Origin: Desulfovibrionaceae bacterium
GTDB taxonomy: Bacteria > Desulfobacterota > Desulfovibrionia > Desulfovibrionales > Desulfovibrionaceae
Direction: 5' to 3'
DNA length: 64,000 nt
Assembly: GCA_019421865.1 (NCBI GenBank)
Contig: JAHZEL010000015.1
Span: forward strand, 60,425-124,424
Shown here one piece after another: positions 8,973 through 21,531 of this stretch. The notes beneath the pieces were generated by a model that was given only the letters and a program-made list of their open reading frames with translations, did no database searches and was not told the DNA's origin. Made by a program: the position numbers and the translations under genes. Every line of letters begins with the position of its first letter. The first letter of the stretch is position 1.

Positions 8973-8989
8973 CGCGATACCTCAAAAAA

Positions 8990-9031
8990 AGTCCGGCGCA
9001 GGAAAAGTCTTTCCTCTTCCCGCGCCGGACT
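8990..9031 (+). terminator. Terminator after the FadL-type gene
   Basis: A 10-bp GC-rich stem (AGTCCGGCGC / GCGCCGGACT) with an internal loop is followed by a short T-containing tract. A poly-A run precedes it, so it could also serve the opposite strand. Confidence 0.7.
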
Positions 9032-9197
9032 CTTTCATTCGCCGTCACGCCGGACGGCTCATTCTCTTCTCTCTTCGTTCCGAAAAAATCGCCGCCTCAG
9101 TCGGACTTCGGCGGCAGTTCCTGTAACGCCGCACCGCGTTTTTTTCTCCAGAAGTCGCTTCCCCGTCCGCCCAAAACGATGAACAGGAAAACAGCTC

Positions 9198-9941
9198 TCA
9201 CGCCCCCTGCCGGGCCAAAAGTTCCGCAAACTGCTTGAGCTTTGCCTCGTCATAGAAGTTGACCATGCGCAGAGGAACGGTGGCCACTTCTCCCAGTTCG
9301 CCGTTTTCACGAAGTTCCAGGAACAGAAGCACAACGTCCCAGGGTGCAAAGCAGCGCGACCCGTCAGGCATGTTCAGCCCCTCCTTGGCCAGAGCAAAGC
9401 AGAACGCGGAAAACTTCGCCGCCCCGGTGCGGTACGGACCGGACATCATGGCGCAGCGCCCGTCATACTCGGCATACTGTTCGGCAAAGGAACGATACAG
9501 CTCCTCCATCTGCGCATCGGTATAGGGAGGCGTCAGGGCAGCCAGCGAATCACAGTACGGCAGGCAGTAGTCCCTGGCACAGAACATATCCGTCCATTCC
9601 TCGTTTCCGGAAGGGGAAGAACTCTGCACGGCCTTCTCTTCCGCCATGCCGATGAAGGGACGATAGCTGTCTTCCTTGTCGAACATATGCTCGGGAAAAG
9701 CCTTGAGCGCATAACCTCCGTTCTCCTCCCGCAGGAAAAGGCGCACTTTCTCTCCCGGAGTGAACAGCCCATCCACGCCGTCTTTGGCCACGGCTCTAAC
9801 CATGAGAGGATACCGCCCCCAGAGACTGCGCCGGGCGGCTTCAAGCAGCGAATACGGTCCCACGGTACCATAAAACGCGGCAATCTCCTCCACGGAAAAT
9901 TCCTCGCCTTCCTTAACATTCTCCCATCCGGTAAATGCCAT
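9198..9941 (-). CDS. Unrecognised cytoplasmic protein
   Basis: I do not recognise this 247-residue protein. It has no signal peptide or membrane segment, is acidic, and begins MAFTGWENVKEGEEFSVEEI. It contains several aromatic-rich stretches and Cys residues (FCARDYCLPYCD), not spaced like a standard zinc or Fe-S site. The ATG at 9941 is preceded by GGAGG and is preferred over the longer frame, whose extra N-terminus runs through non-coding DNA. It stands alone between the FadL-type gene and tRNA-Leu. Confidence 0.6.
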   Translation of the reverse strand: MAFTGWENVKEGEEFSVEEIAAFYGTVGPYSLLEAARRSLWGRYPLMVRAVAKDGVDGLFTPGEKVRLFLREENGGYALKAFPEHMFDKEDSYRPFIGMAEEKAVQSSSPSGNEEWTDMFCARDYCLPYCDSLAALTPPYTDAQMEELYRSFAEQYAEYDGRCAMMSGPYRTGAAKFSAFCFALAKEGLNMPDGSRCFAPWDVVLLFLELRENGELGEVATVPLRMVNFYDEAKLKQFAELLARQGA

Positions 9942-10159
9942 ATATCCTCCGTTGCGGACGGTCTTCCCGCCCGCTGTCGTTTCGAGTTTCGTCAAAGAAC
10001 AAGCATTCCGTCTTTTTGCCGAAGACTCAAGAAGAAAAACAGCGCATCGCACGGAAGCCCCTTCCCGCGATCCTTTCTTCCCGGATACGCAGATGCCACC
10101 AAAAGCCCCCACACACAGCCCCGGAACCGTAAGCGGCCGCTCCGGCTTTTAATGCAAAA

Positions 10160-10185
10160 AAGCACCTGCATCGCTGCAAGTGCTT
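10160..10185 (-). terminator. Terminator of tRNA-Leu
   Basis: The arms AAGCAC-TGCA and TGCA-GTGCTT form a hairpin, followed on the minus strand by six T residues, just past the tRNA CCA end. Confidence 0.85.
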
Positions 10186-10193
10186 GAAATTTC

Positions 10194-10280
10194 TGGTACC
10201 GGAAGTGGGACTTGAACCCACAAGGTGTTGCCACCGGCGGATTTTGAGTCCGCTGCGTCTACCAATTCCACCATTCCGGC
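10194..10280 (-). tRNA. tRNA-Leu (CAA)
   Basis: This 87-nt class II tRNA has a long variable arm, encoded CCA, and anticodon loop CTCAAAA, giving CAA for the UUG codon. The acceptor stem GCCGGAA / TTCCGGT and the GGTTCAAGTCC T arm are typical for bacterial tRNA-Leu. Confidence 0.93.
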
Positions 10281-10370
10281 ACAGCTGCATCTATATAGAT
10301 TTCAGGGCGCAAGGTCAACCTTCGGCGGCGTCTGACGGGGCCGGAAAACGCCTGATTCTGCGGCTTCAGC

Positions 10371-10399
10371 TTGCCTTTTTACGCTGAAAAGGCTAGGCT
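10371..10399 (+). promoter_or_regulatory. Sigma70-type promoter of a candidate small RNA
   Basis: TTGCCT, a 17-base spacer and TAGGCT form a good -35/-10 pair on the plus strand. The expected start is near 10406 and no plausible gene begins in the next 200 bases. Confidence 0.5.
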
Positions 10400-10405
10400 G
10401 AGCGT

Positions 10406-10620
10406 CAAATACGGATTCTGATATGAACGATACCTGTCCCACCATCGCGCAAAAAAGCGACAGTCCGCTTCCCGAGAAGGAGGAAGCAGGCTGTCAGTCT
10501 TCCGACGTTCCCCTTGCTGCGTGGCTGAAGGCAGTTTCGTCCGTCATGTTCCGCTGCCGCACTCTCTGCGGAAGCCTTTTGTTTTTCCCGTCATGTACGC
10601 CCGTTCTGCGGGCCTTTTTT
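10406..10620 (+). ncRNA. Candidate structured small RNA of unknown family
   Basis: Between a promoter-like pair and an intrinsic terminator lie about 215 bases with no convincing gene. They contain a nearly continuous hairpin (GACAG...GCTTCC / GGAAGC...CTGTC, about 10462-10498) and a second one (TTCCGC / GCGGAA, about 10550-10573). Length and layout would suit a 6S-like or regulatory RNA, but I see none of the conserved SRP, RNase P or tmRNA motifs. An 84-codon frame crosses the region and its terminator and looks random. Confidence 0.4.
10599..10620 (+). terminator. Intrinsic terminator of the candidate small RNA
   Basis: A GCCCG/CGGGC stem with a five-base loop is followed by C and six T residues. 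It lies 80 bases before the CBS-domain gene and separates it from the upstream transcript. Confidence 0.65.
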
Positions 10621-10700
10621 GTGCCGGAGCCGACGTGTTCGGCAGGCGCCGTGCGTCACGGCTGCCTCCCGGCCTGAACCCTATTTGAAGGAGTATCGTC

Positions 10701-11522
10701 TTGGACGGCGAATCCCACAGTACCGTGTGGTCCAAACTTGGTTCTTTCTTTTCCGGCAAATCCTCGGAAGATCATCTGGAGCAGGCCATCCGCGAAGCCC
10801 GCGAAGACGGCGAGCTGAAGGCGGAAGAAGGCTCCATGCTGCTTTCCATCCTCTCTCTGGACGAGCTTCAGGTGCAGGACATCATGACTCCCCGTACCGA
10901 CATCGACTGCCTGCCCTCCGGCACGACCATTCTCGATGCGGCGGGAGCCATCGTGGAAACCGGACACTCCCGTCTGCCCGTCTATAAGGATACGCGCGAC
11001 AACATCATCGGCATCGTTCACGCCAAGGACATGCTGAGCTCGCTCATGAAGGCAGAGCTGCAGACCTCGCCGGTGGACAACATCATGAGTCCGCCTTTCT
11101 TTGTTCCGGAAACCAAGATTGCCAGCGAACTTCTTCAGGAATTCCGCAGCCGCAAGAATCATCTGGCCATCGTGGTGGACGAGTACGGCGGCACGTCCGG
11201 TCTGGCCACCATCGAAGACCTGCTGGAAGTCATCGTGGGCGACATCGAAGATGAACACGACGCGCCCAAGGAAGAGGACATCCGTCCCCTTGAGGAAGGC
11301 AAGTACGAACTTTCCGGCCGTGCCTATCTGGAAGAGCTGGAAGAGCTGGGCATTCATCTGGAATCGGATGAGGTGGACACCATCGGCGGTTATCTCAGCC
11401 TCGATGCCGGACACGTGCCGCAGAAGGACGAGGAATTCCGCATCGCCGGCTGGCTGTTCACCATAGCCGATGCCGACGCAAAGCAGATACACACCGTCAT
11501 CGCCAGGCGCGACGAAGAATGA
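10701..11522 (+). CDS. CorC/HlyC-type CBS-domain protein
   Basis: The 273-residue protein holds two CBS domains (about residues 55-175, with IMTPRTDIDCLP and GHSRLPVYKD as conserved parts) and a C-terminal CorC_HlyC transporter-associated domain (about 190-270, GGYLSLDAGHVPQ). No membrane segment is present, so it is the soluble CorC/YbeX type rather than the DUF21 membrane type. CorC proteins are linked to Mg2+/Co2+ efflux and, in some bacteria, to ribosome function. It starts with TTG, with AAGGAG seven bases upstream. It is followed by a strong terminator and appears monocistronic. Confidence 0.88.
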   Translation: MDGESHSTVWSKLGSFFSGKSSEDHLEQAIREAREDGELKAEEGSMLLSILSLDELQVQDIMTPRTDIDCLPSGTTILDAAGAIVETGHSRLPVYKDTRDNIIGIVHAKDMLSSLMKAELQTSPVDNIMSPPFFVPETKIASELLQEFRSRKNHLAIVVDEYGGTSGLATIEDLLEVIVGDIEDEHDAPKEEDIRPLEEGKYELSGRAYLEELEELGIHLESDEVDTIGGYLSLDAGHVPQKDEEFRIAGWLFTIADADAKQIHTVIARRDEE

Positions 11523-11528
11523 TTTCAA

Positions 11529-11558
11529 GGGGCCGCGGGAACTTCCCGCGGCCCCTTT
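11529..11558 (+). terminator. Terminator after the CBS-domain gene
   Basis: A perfect GC-rich stem (GGGGCCGCGGGAA / TTCCCGCGGCCCC) followed by TTT begins seven bases after the stop codon. Confidence 0.85.
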
Positions 11559-11735
11559 CCGTTCTCCGGGTCTCTCATCCTGCCGGATCGCCCCTGCTGA
11601 AAGCGGGAAAAAACAGCGTAATTTCAGGCGGATTTTACCCGTCACGACCGGGACTTCCCGCCGATGTTAAAACAAATCTCATAAAAAAGAACGAAGTAAA
11701 ACAGTCAGTTCCGCTTTAAATCCCCTGTTCGACGC

Positions 11736-11763
11736 TTGATTATCTCGGGGCAACGTGTAATCA
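11736..11763 (+). promoter_or_regulatory. Probable promoter of carB-carA
   Basis: TTGATT, a 16-base spacer and TAATCA lie 34-61 bases before the carB start. The fit to sigma70 consensus is moderate. No PyrR-type or attenuator structure is evident. Confidence 0.4.
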
Positions 11764-11796
11764 TACGCAAGTTTAAACCCACTTTAGGAGCGGAAT

Positions 11797-15050
<3,254 letters not shown>

Positions 15051-15054
<4 letters not shown>

Positions 15055-16190
15055 AAGCTCTGCTCGCCCTCGAAGACGGCTTCGTCCTTGAAGGGGAATC
15101 CTTCACCGGCCCCATTGAACTGACCGGCGGCGAAGTCATTTTCAATACCGCCATGGCCGGATATCAGGAACTGCTCACCGACCCCTCCTATGCAGGTCAG
15201 ATGGTGTGCCTCACCTATCCGCTCATCGGCAACTACGGCATCAATCCCGACGACATGGAATCCGAAAAGGTTCACATGTCGGCCCTCATCGTCAAGGAAT
15301 GCTGCAAGGAACCTTCCAACTGGCGCGCCACCGAAAGTCTGCCCGACTTTCTCATGCGTCAGGGCGTGCCCGGCATCGAAGGCATCGACACCCGTGCGCT
15401 CACCCTGCACCTGCGCAAGAACGGCGCCATGCGCGGCTGCATTTCCACCAGCATTCTCGATCCCGAGGAACTGGTGAAGAAGGCACAAGCGCTGCCCTCC
15501 ATGGAAGGCCAGAACCTCGTCACCCGCGTGGCTCCCGACAAGCCCTACCGCTGGGACGAAGCCGCAGGCCGCCCCGCCCCGATCACGCTGAATGCCGACG
15601 GCTCCTATGACTGGCCCGCCGGAAAGGCGCTCAAGGTCGTGGTGTACGACTTCGGCATCAAGTGGAACATCCTGCGCCTGCTTTCCGCTCAGGACATGGA
15701 ACTTCTCGTCGTGCCCCCGGCCTTCACCTGTGAACAGGTCAAGGCCGCCGCTCCCGACGGCGTGTTCCTCTCCAACGGCCCCGGCGACCCCGCCACGCTG
15801 AAGGCGGAAATCGCCGAAATCGCCAAGATGGCGGAAATCTTCCCCATCGGCGCCATCTGCCTCGGCCATCAGCTCCTCGGTCACGCCCTCGGCGGCACCA
15901 CCACCAAGCTGAAGTTCGGCCATCACGGCGTGAACCATCCGGTCAAGAACCTGCTGACCGGCCGCATCGAAATCTCTTCCCAGAACCACGGCTTCTGCGT
16001 CATTCCGCCCGAAGGCGTGGAAAAGGTGTATGTGAACCTCAATGACGGCACGCTGGAAGGCTTCCGCCATCCTGAAAAGCCCATCATGACCGTTCAGCAT
16101 CATCCCGAAGCCGCCGCCGGTCCTACCGACAGCCGCACCTTCTTCACCGACTTCAAGGCCATGGTGATGAAGGCGAAGGCCGGAAAGTAA
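15051..16190 (+). CDS. carA: Carbamoyl-phosphate synthase small (glutaminase) subunit
   Basis: The 379-residue subunit hydrolyses glutamine and channels ammonia to CarB. The N-terminal CPSase_sm domain (TGGEVIFNTAMAGYQE) is followed by a class I glutamine amidotransferase domain with GAICLGHQLLGHALGG (nucleophile Cys) and VQHHPEAAAGP (catalytic His and Glu). I chose the ATG inside the carB stop (ATGA overlap, AAAGGAG upstream). The longer frame adds 15 residues translated from carB. Tight coupling fits a 1:1 complex. Confidence 0.97.
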
Positions 16191-16238
16191 TCGACGCCGA
16201 GGCCCTGCCCTGAGGCAGAGCCGATCATTCCGCTCCTG

Positions 16239-16270
16239 AAGGCTCCCCCGATTCCGGGGGAGCCTTTTTT
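16239..16270 (+). terminator. Terminator after carA
   Basis: A perfect stem (GGCTCCCCC / GGGGGAGCC) with a short loop is followed by six T residues. Confidence 0.9.
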
Positions 16271-16415
16271 CATGCCCGAAGGGCGACGGCACCTTCCGTC
16301 CCGCCGCAGCCTTTTGTTTTTTCAGAAAAAGCCTTATGGTTGCGCCATTCCTGATGAAGGCGGCCCACGCCTCCGCAGCGCCGGCGCGTCTTCCTCTACC
16401 TGAAAAGGACACATC

Positions 16416-17906
16416 ATGCTGACTTCCGACAAACGTCTCTTCATAGCCGCCGCAGAAAACCCCGCCTCTCTTGAACCGGACGGGCGCGCGCTGTGCATGG
16501 AAGCCTCCATGCTCTGCCGCCACGGCCTCATCACCGGAGCCACGGGCACGGGCAAGACCATCACGCTGCAGACCATGGCCGAAAGCTTCAGCGCCGCAGG
16601 CATCCCGGTTCTTCTGACCGACGTGAAGGGCGATCTTGCCGCCGTATGCCATCCCGGAACGCCCGGCGGAAGCATCAAGGCGCGCATCGAAGCGCTCGGA
16701 CTGCACGCGCTCGGCTACGTCAACCGGGGGTATCCGGTATGCTTCTGGGACGTGGAAGGACGACAGGGAACGCCGCTTCGCGCCACCATCAGCGACCTGG
16801 GACCGGATCTTCTTGCCCGCCTGCTGAAGCTGAACGACGTGCAGAGCGGCATTCTGCGCCTCGTGTTCCGCGTGGCGGATGAAAACGGCCTTCTGCTGCT
16901 CGACCTCAAGGATCTGCGCGCCATGCTGGTCTGGATAACGGAACACCGGGCCGACTTTGCCGCATCATACGGCCACATCTCCCCGGCCAGCACGGGCGCC
17001 ATCCAGCGCAGCCTGCTGCGCCTGGAAGACGAAGGAGCCGGAGCCTTCTTCGGCGAACCTGCGCTGAACATCGAAGACCTGTTCCGCACCGATATTTCCG
17101 GCCGGGGCCATCTCAACATTCTTGCCGCCGACAAACTTCTGCAGAAGCCCGGCCTCTACGCCGCCGTGCTGCTGTGGCTGCTCTCCGAGCTGTATGAACG
17201 CCTCCCGGAACGGGGCGATGCCGACAAGCCCCGGCTCGTGCTCATGTTCGACGAAGCGCACCTTCTTTTCGACGATATGCCGGACATCCTGCTGCAGAAG
17301 GTGGAGCAGGTGGTCCGCCTCATCCGCTCGCGCGGCGTGGGCGTTTATTTCGTCACGCAGAACCCTGCGGACATTCCGGACGGCATACTCTCCCAGCTCG
17401 GCAACCGCGTGCAGCACGCGCTGCGTGCCTTCACCCCGCGGGATCAGAAGGCCGTACGGGCCGCCGCCGAAACCTTCCGGGCCAATCCGGCCCTGGATAC
17501 CGAAGCAGTAATTTCCTCCCTGCGTACGGGCGAAGCGCTGGTTTCCTTTCTGGATGCCGACGGCGCGCCCTGCATGGTGGAGCGGGCGCTCATTCTGCCG
17601 CCGGAGGGAGGCATCGGAGCCATAGGCGAAGAAGAGCGCCGCGGCATCATCGAGGCCTCCGCCGTGCAGAAGCTGTACGGCACCGCCGTGGACAGAACAT
17701 CCGCCCACGAAGTGCTGAGCGGCCAAAAGGCGGAACAGGAGCAGAGTGCGGAAGAGGAAGAATATGACGCTCCCGCGCCGTGGGAAGAAATGCTCGGCGC
17801 CGTCGTGAAGCAGGCGGGACGCACCATCGGCAGCACGGTGGGCCGGGAACTCGGACGCGCCGTGATGCGCGGCCTTCTTGGCGGCATTTTCGGCAAAAGA
17901 CGTTGA
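16416..17906 (+). CDS. DUF853 (YjgR/HerA-like) ATPase
   Basis: The 496-residue protein has the DUF853 layout. Walker A is GATGTGKT (about residues 40-47), followed by LLTDVKGDLAAV and a Walker B in VLMFDEAHLLFDD (about 285). A VYFVTQNPADIPDGILSQLGNRVQHALRAFTP block is characteristic of the family (quoted here as separate parts). The C-terminus is a Gly/Arg-rich tail with GRTIGSTVGRELGRA. The family is related to the HerA/FtsK translocases, but its cell role is not established. AAGGA lies upstream of the ATG. The peptidase gene follows after 68 bases on the same strand. Confidence 0.88.
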   Translation: MLTSDKRLFIAAAENPASLEPDGRALCMEASMLCRHGLITGATGTGKTITLQTMAESFSAAGIPVLLTDVKGDLAAVCHPGTPGGSIKARIEALGLHALGYVNRGYPVCFWDVEGRQGTPLRATISDLGPDLLARLLKLNDVQSGILRLVFRVADENGLLLLDLKDLRAMLVWITEHRADFAASYGHISPASTGAIQRSLLRLEDEGAGAFFGEPALNIEDLFRTDISGRGHLNILAADKLLQKPGLYAAVLLWLLSELYERLPERGDADKPRLVLMFDEAHLLFDDMPDILLQKVEQVVRLIRSRGVGVYFVTQNPADIPDGILSQLGNRVQHALRAFTPRDQKAVRAAAETFRANPALDTEAVISSLRTGEALVSFLDADGAPCMVERALILPPEGGIGAIGEEERRGIIEASAVQKLYGTAVDRTSAHEVLSGQKAEQEQSAEEEEYDAPAPWEEMLGAVVKQAGRTIGSTVGRELGRAVMRGLLGGIFGKRR

Positions 17907-17974
17907 CCATACATGCAACAGTGACGGAGCACACGCTCCTTTCATGCGTCGGAAGGCGCAACAGCGAGGACACC

Positions 17975-19054
17975 ATGACCAAGGAAATCTTTGAAGCCCG
18001 CAGAGAAAAGCTGCGCCGCCTCATGCACGAGGAGGGGCTGGATGCTCTTCTGATCTCCCAGCCCGCCAACCGCTTCTATCTTTCCGGCTTTGAACTGCAT
18101 GACTGCCAGTGCAACGAAAGCTCAGGCTGCCTCATCATCACGAAGGACGGCCGGGACTGGCTCTGCACCGACTCCCGCTACGAGGAAGCAGCCGCCCAGC
18201 TCTGGGACAGGGAACGAGTGCTCATCTACCGCGGCGCATCCTCCGAAGCGATCAATCTGCTTCTCAAGAAGCTCTGCGGCAGCACGGGCGTCACGGGTAT
18301 GGAAGCCGAACATCTGGCATGGAACTATGTTCAGCGTCTGGAACCCGGCCTCACGCTCAAGGCGGCCGACGGGCTGGTGGAAAAGCTCCGCGAAATCAAG
18401 GACGATGCGGAAATTCAGCTCATTGCCGAATCCGTGGCGCTCAATCACCGCATGCTGGAATGGCTCCCCTCCGTGCTCGTTCCGGGGCAGGACGAAGGTT
18501 CCGTGGCCTGGGCCATTGAAAAATACTACCGCGAGCACGGCGCTTCCGAACTGAGCTTCCCGTCCATCGTAGCCATGAACGCCAACGCCGCGCTGCCGCA
18601 CTACGTTCCGGAAAAACCCGCCGTGTTCACCGACGAATGCATGGTGCTCGTGGATGAAGGCTGCCGCCTGAACCGCTACTGCTCCGATCAGACCCGCACC
18701 TACTGGATCGGCCAAAAGCCCTCTCCCCGCTTCACGGAAATGCTGGAGAGAGTGCAGGAAGCCCAGCGCCGCGCCATCGCCGTTCTGCGGCCGGGCATCA
18801 CGGGCAAGGAAGTGCATCAGGTGGCCGTGGACTACTTCGCCTCCTGCGGCATGGACCGTTACTTCACTCATTCTCTGGGCCACGGCGTCGGTCTGGAGAC
18901 GCACGAAGGGCCGAGACTGAGCCCGACCAGCATAAAACCCCTGCAGCCCGGCATGATCGTCACCATCGAACCGGGACTCTACTTCCCCGGATGGGGCGGC
19001 GCGCGCTGGGAGTACATGGCCGTCATCACCGAGGACGGGTGCAGAATATTCTGA
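17975..19054 (+). CDS. M24-family Xaa-Pro aminopeptidase/dipeptidase
   Basis: The 359-residue protein has a creatinase-like N-terminal domain (about 1-130, with LLISQPANRFYLSGF) and an M24 pita-bread domain. Metal ligands can be seen: Asp in LVDEG and in YCSDQTRT, His in HSLGHGVGLETHEGP, Glu in TIEPGLYFPGWGG and Glu near the end (WEYM). It should release N-terminal residues preceding proline in the cytoplasm. The start at 17975 fits the family and has CGAGGA upstream; the longer frame overlaps the upstream gene. The last residues (GCRIF) are slightly shorter than usual. Confidence 0.9.
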   Translation: MTKEIFEARREKLRRLMHEEGLDALLISQPANRFYLSGFELHDCQCNESSGCLIITKDGRDWLCTDSRYEEAAAQLWDRERVLIYRGASSEAINLLLKKLCGSTGVTGMEAEHLAWNYVQRLEPGLTLKAADGLVEKLREIKDDAEIQLIAESVALNHRMLEWLPSVLVPGQDEGSVAWAIEKYYREHGASELSFPSIVAMNANAALPHYVPEKPAVFTDECMVLVDEGCRLNRYCSDQTRTYWIGQKPSPRFTEMLERVQEAQRRAIAVLRPGITGKEVHQVAVDYFASCGMDRYFTHSLGHGVGLETHEGPRLSPTSIKPLQPGMIVTIEPGLYFPGWGGARWEYMAVITEDGCRIF

Positions 19055-19199
19055 TCCGGCGGCGACCGGATGTACGCCCTGATCCGGCTGCCTTTCCCGC
19101 CGATCTGGACGGATGCGGAAACATGATTATGTTCATGGAACCGGCGGAAACGTTCCGCCATCATGATTCCGCTCCAAAACCACTCTTCAGGAGACTCGC

Positions 19200-20114
19200 A
19201 TGATTCACCCCGAAAAGCGGCATTTCATCATCGTAGCCAAAACGCTCGGCATTCAGGTGCTGCTGTTTGTCGGCATTCTGTTCACGGTATGGGGCTCGCA
19301 GAAGCTCTATACCTTTATCGATCCCGTCAAATTCCCCGTCTATCAGGCGGAAATCAAGGAAAACATGACGGAGCAGGAAAAGGGCGCGGCTCTGCTTTCC
19401 GCCCTGACGAACCGCATGAACGCGGAACTTGATTCCACCTTCGGCTGGACGGCCAACGACATTCTGTTCAACCGCTGGCTCATCGACAACCGCGCCTATC
19501 GCCAGTTCGGCACCTATGTGGCCACCAAGATGCTCTTCGACCACTACTCCACGGTCATCGCCAAGCTCGGCAACAACGACCGGGAAAACGATCTGCTCTA
19601 CAACGCCCGCCTCAACTACTTCGCCATCAGCCCCCAGCGCTGGGGCATGCTGTTCATTCCTTCGGCGGAAGGCTCCTTCAAGAAGGCCCTTTCCATGACC
19701 GAGCAGTACAAGAAGGATCTCCTTGCCGACAAGGCCGTGTACAACTGCCGCACCGACGACATCTATTCCGCCTTCAATCTGATTCTGGGCGAAACGGTGT
19801 TCGGCTACGCCCTCGGTCTGCTCAACGACAGCCAGGATCTGCCCTTCTACACACTCGACAACCGCATCTACGAAGCGCAGGGCGTCATTCTCGTGGTACG
19901 CGACTACCTCAAGGCCCTGTACGAGCTGTATCCCGAAATCGGCAACAAGAACAACGAGCAGAACATGGCCGAAGCCATGCGCTACATGGACCTCATCTGC
20001 AACTATGATCCCATGTACATCACCTCGTCGTTCAACTCCGGCGAGCTCATCATTTCCTACCTGCTCTTTGCCCGCAACCGTCTCACCGACATACGGGACA
20101 GTCTGAGAATCTGA
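19200..20114 (+). CDS. DUF2333-family membrane-anchored protein
   Basis: This 304-residue protein has one N-terminal membrane helix (about residues 15-33, IQVLLFVGILFTVWG) followed by a large soluble domain with SALTNRMNAELDSTFGW and LFNRWLIDNRAYRQFG, the pattern of DUF2333. The soluble part probably faces the periplasm. Function of the family is unknown. CAGGAG precedes the ATG and a strong terminator follows. Confidence 0.8.
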   Translation: MIHPEKRHFIIVAKTLGIQVLLFVGILFTVWGSQKLYTFIDPVKFPVYQAEIKENMTEQEKGAALLSALTNRMNAELDSTFGWTANDILFNRWLIDNRAYRQFGTYVATKMLFDHYSTVIAKLGNNDRENDLLYNARLNYFAISPQRWGMLFIPSAEGSFKKALSMTEQYKKDLLADKAVYNCRTDDIYSAFNLILGETVFGYALGLLNDSQDLPFYTLDNRIYEAQGVILVVRDYLKALYELYPEIGNKNNEQNMAEAMRYMDLICNYDPMYITSSFNSGELIISYLLFARNRLTDIRDSLRI

Positions 20115-20128
20115 ACCGACTGAACACG

Positions 20129-20160
20129 CCCGGGGAAGGCCAGCCTTCCCCGGGTTCTTT
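20129..20160 (+). terminator. Terminator after the DUF2333 gene
   Basis: CCCGGGGAAGG pairs with CCTTCCCCGGG around a short loop, with a T tract just behind, nine bases before the next start codon. Confidence 0.9.
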
Positions 20161-20168
20161 TTTCTGCC

Positions 20169-21464
20169 ATGAACGCCTTCACTCCTCTTATTTCTCAGGA
20201 AACGCTGACAGCCTTCCGCAGGCTGTTTCACCGGCATGCCGAAACCGGCATGGCGGAATTCTGGACCACGGCCCGCATTGCGGAGGAACTGGAAAAATTC
20301 GGCCTTTCTCCCGTCCTGGGCGAGAGAGTCTGCGCCGCCGGGGCCCGTATGGGCATGCCGGATCCGGACAGGCTGCGCGACGCGGAGCGCCGAGCGGAAG
20401 CGGAAGGAGCCTCGCCCCGCATGCTGGCGCGCATGAACGGCTGCACGGGCCTGGTCGTGGACATAAGGCCCGATCTTCCGCTGCATACCGTCCTTCGTTT
20501 CGACATCGACGCCGTCGACGTGCAGGAAAGCGAAGAGCCGGAGCACAGCCCTGCCCGGGAAGGCTTCGTCTCCCTGCATGAAGGCATCAGTCATGCCTGC
20601 GGCCATGACGGACACATTGCCATCGGACTGGGACTCGCTCACGAGCTTGCGCGTCTGCGCTCAGATCTCAGGCACAACGTCCGGCTGCTCTTCCAGCCCG
20701 GCGAGGAAGGATGCCGGGGAGCAAAAGCCATGACCGCCGCCGGATGGCTGAACGGCGCGCATCATTTTCTGGCGGCCCATATCGGCATGCGGGCCGATGA
20801 GGATCATGCTCTGGTCTGCGGTGCGCACGGCTTTCTTGCCACCACGAAATTCGACGTGGAATTTCTCGGGCGTGCCGCCCATGCCGGAGCGGAACCGCAC
20901 AAGGGAGCCAATTCCCTGCTTGCCGCGGCCGGAGCCGCGCTGGCCATGCACGCCCTGCCGCGGCACGGGGACGGCGACTCCCGCATCACCGTAGGCACGC
21001 TTGAAGCCGGAAGCGGACGCAACATCATTCCCGATCATGCCTTCATGCGCTGCGAAACGCGCGGAGCCACCACCGCCATCAACGAGTACATGTTCGAACA
21101 CTGCCGCAGCATCATCGAGCATACGGCCGCCATGTATGATCAGACCTGCCGGATCCGCCTCATGGGCAGCGCAGACAGCGCAGACAGCGATGAAAGCCTG
21201 ACCAAGCTTGTCCGCAGCATGGCGGAAAACGTGTCGTGGTTCCGGCGTGATCTCATTCGCGACACGGCGACAGGCTACGGAAGCGACGATGCCTGCACGC
21301 CCATGGCCGCCGTTCAGAAGCAGGGCGGAGATGCCGCCTACATCATGCTGGGCAGTGCTCTGGCGGCGGGACACCACGCTCCGAACTTCGATTTCCATGA
21401 AGACGTGCTGCTTCCCTCCGTGGATCTTCTGTGCAGAACCGTCCTTGCGCTCGACACAAAATAA
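20169..21464 (+). CDS. M20 amidohydrolase, AbgA-like (p-aminobenzoyl-glutamate hydrolase subunit A type)
   Basis: The 431-residue protein closely follows the AbgA layout (usual length about 436). It has a FHRHAETGMAEFWTT start, a long insert after GERV.AAGARMGMPD, then the metal site HACGHDGHIAIGLGLAHEL, FQPGEEGCRGAKAM and AAHIG. The dimerisation domain (GRAAHAGAEPHKGANSLLAAA) and SGRNIIPDHAFMRCETRGA follow, and the terminal metal region is GHHAPNFDFHEDVLL. AbgA with AbgB cleaves p-aminobenzoyl-glutamate from folate breakdown. No abgB or abgT is next to it, so the true substrate may be another N-acyl amino acid or peptide. Only a terminator separates it from the previous gene. Confidence 0.8.
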   Translation: MNAFTPLISQETLTAFRRLFHRHAETGMAEFWTTARIAEELEKFGLSPVLGERVCAAGARMGMPDPDRLRDAERRAEAEGASPRMLARMNGCTGLVVDIRPDLPLHTVLRFDIDAVDVQESEEPEHSPAREGFVSLHEGISHACGHDGHIAIGLGLAHELARLRSDLRHNVRLLFQPGEEGCRGAKAMTAAGWLNGAHHFLAAHIGMRADEDHALVCGAHGFLATTKFDVEFLGRAAHAGAEPHKGANSLLAAAGAALAMHALPRHGDGDSRITVGTLEAGSGRNIIPDHAFMRCETRGATTAINEYMFEHCRSIIEHTAAMYDQTCRIRLMGSADSADSDESLTKLVRSMAENVSWFRRDLIRDTATGYGSDDACTPMAAVQKQGGDAAYIMLGSALAAGHHAPNFDFHEDVLLPSVDLLCRTVLALDTK

Positions 21465-21531
21465 AACGCCCTCATTTTATCATCATATTCTGTAATATAA
21501 ACAGGTTAGAAAAAAATATTGACTTTGAAAA

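Noticed and set aside
10406..10620. The structured region as SRP (4.5S) RNA or tmRNA
   Set aside because: A GGAAGC segment looks superficially like the SRP tip, but the GGTCAGG/GGAAGGAAGCAGCC core and the tmRNA tag-peptide reading frame are absent.
10423..10677. An 84-codon plus-strand frame as a small protein gene
   Set aside because: It has no clear ribosome site, runs straight through an intrinsic terminator, and its composition is not protein-like.
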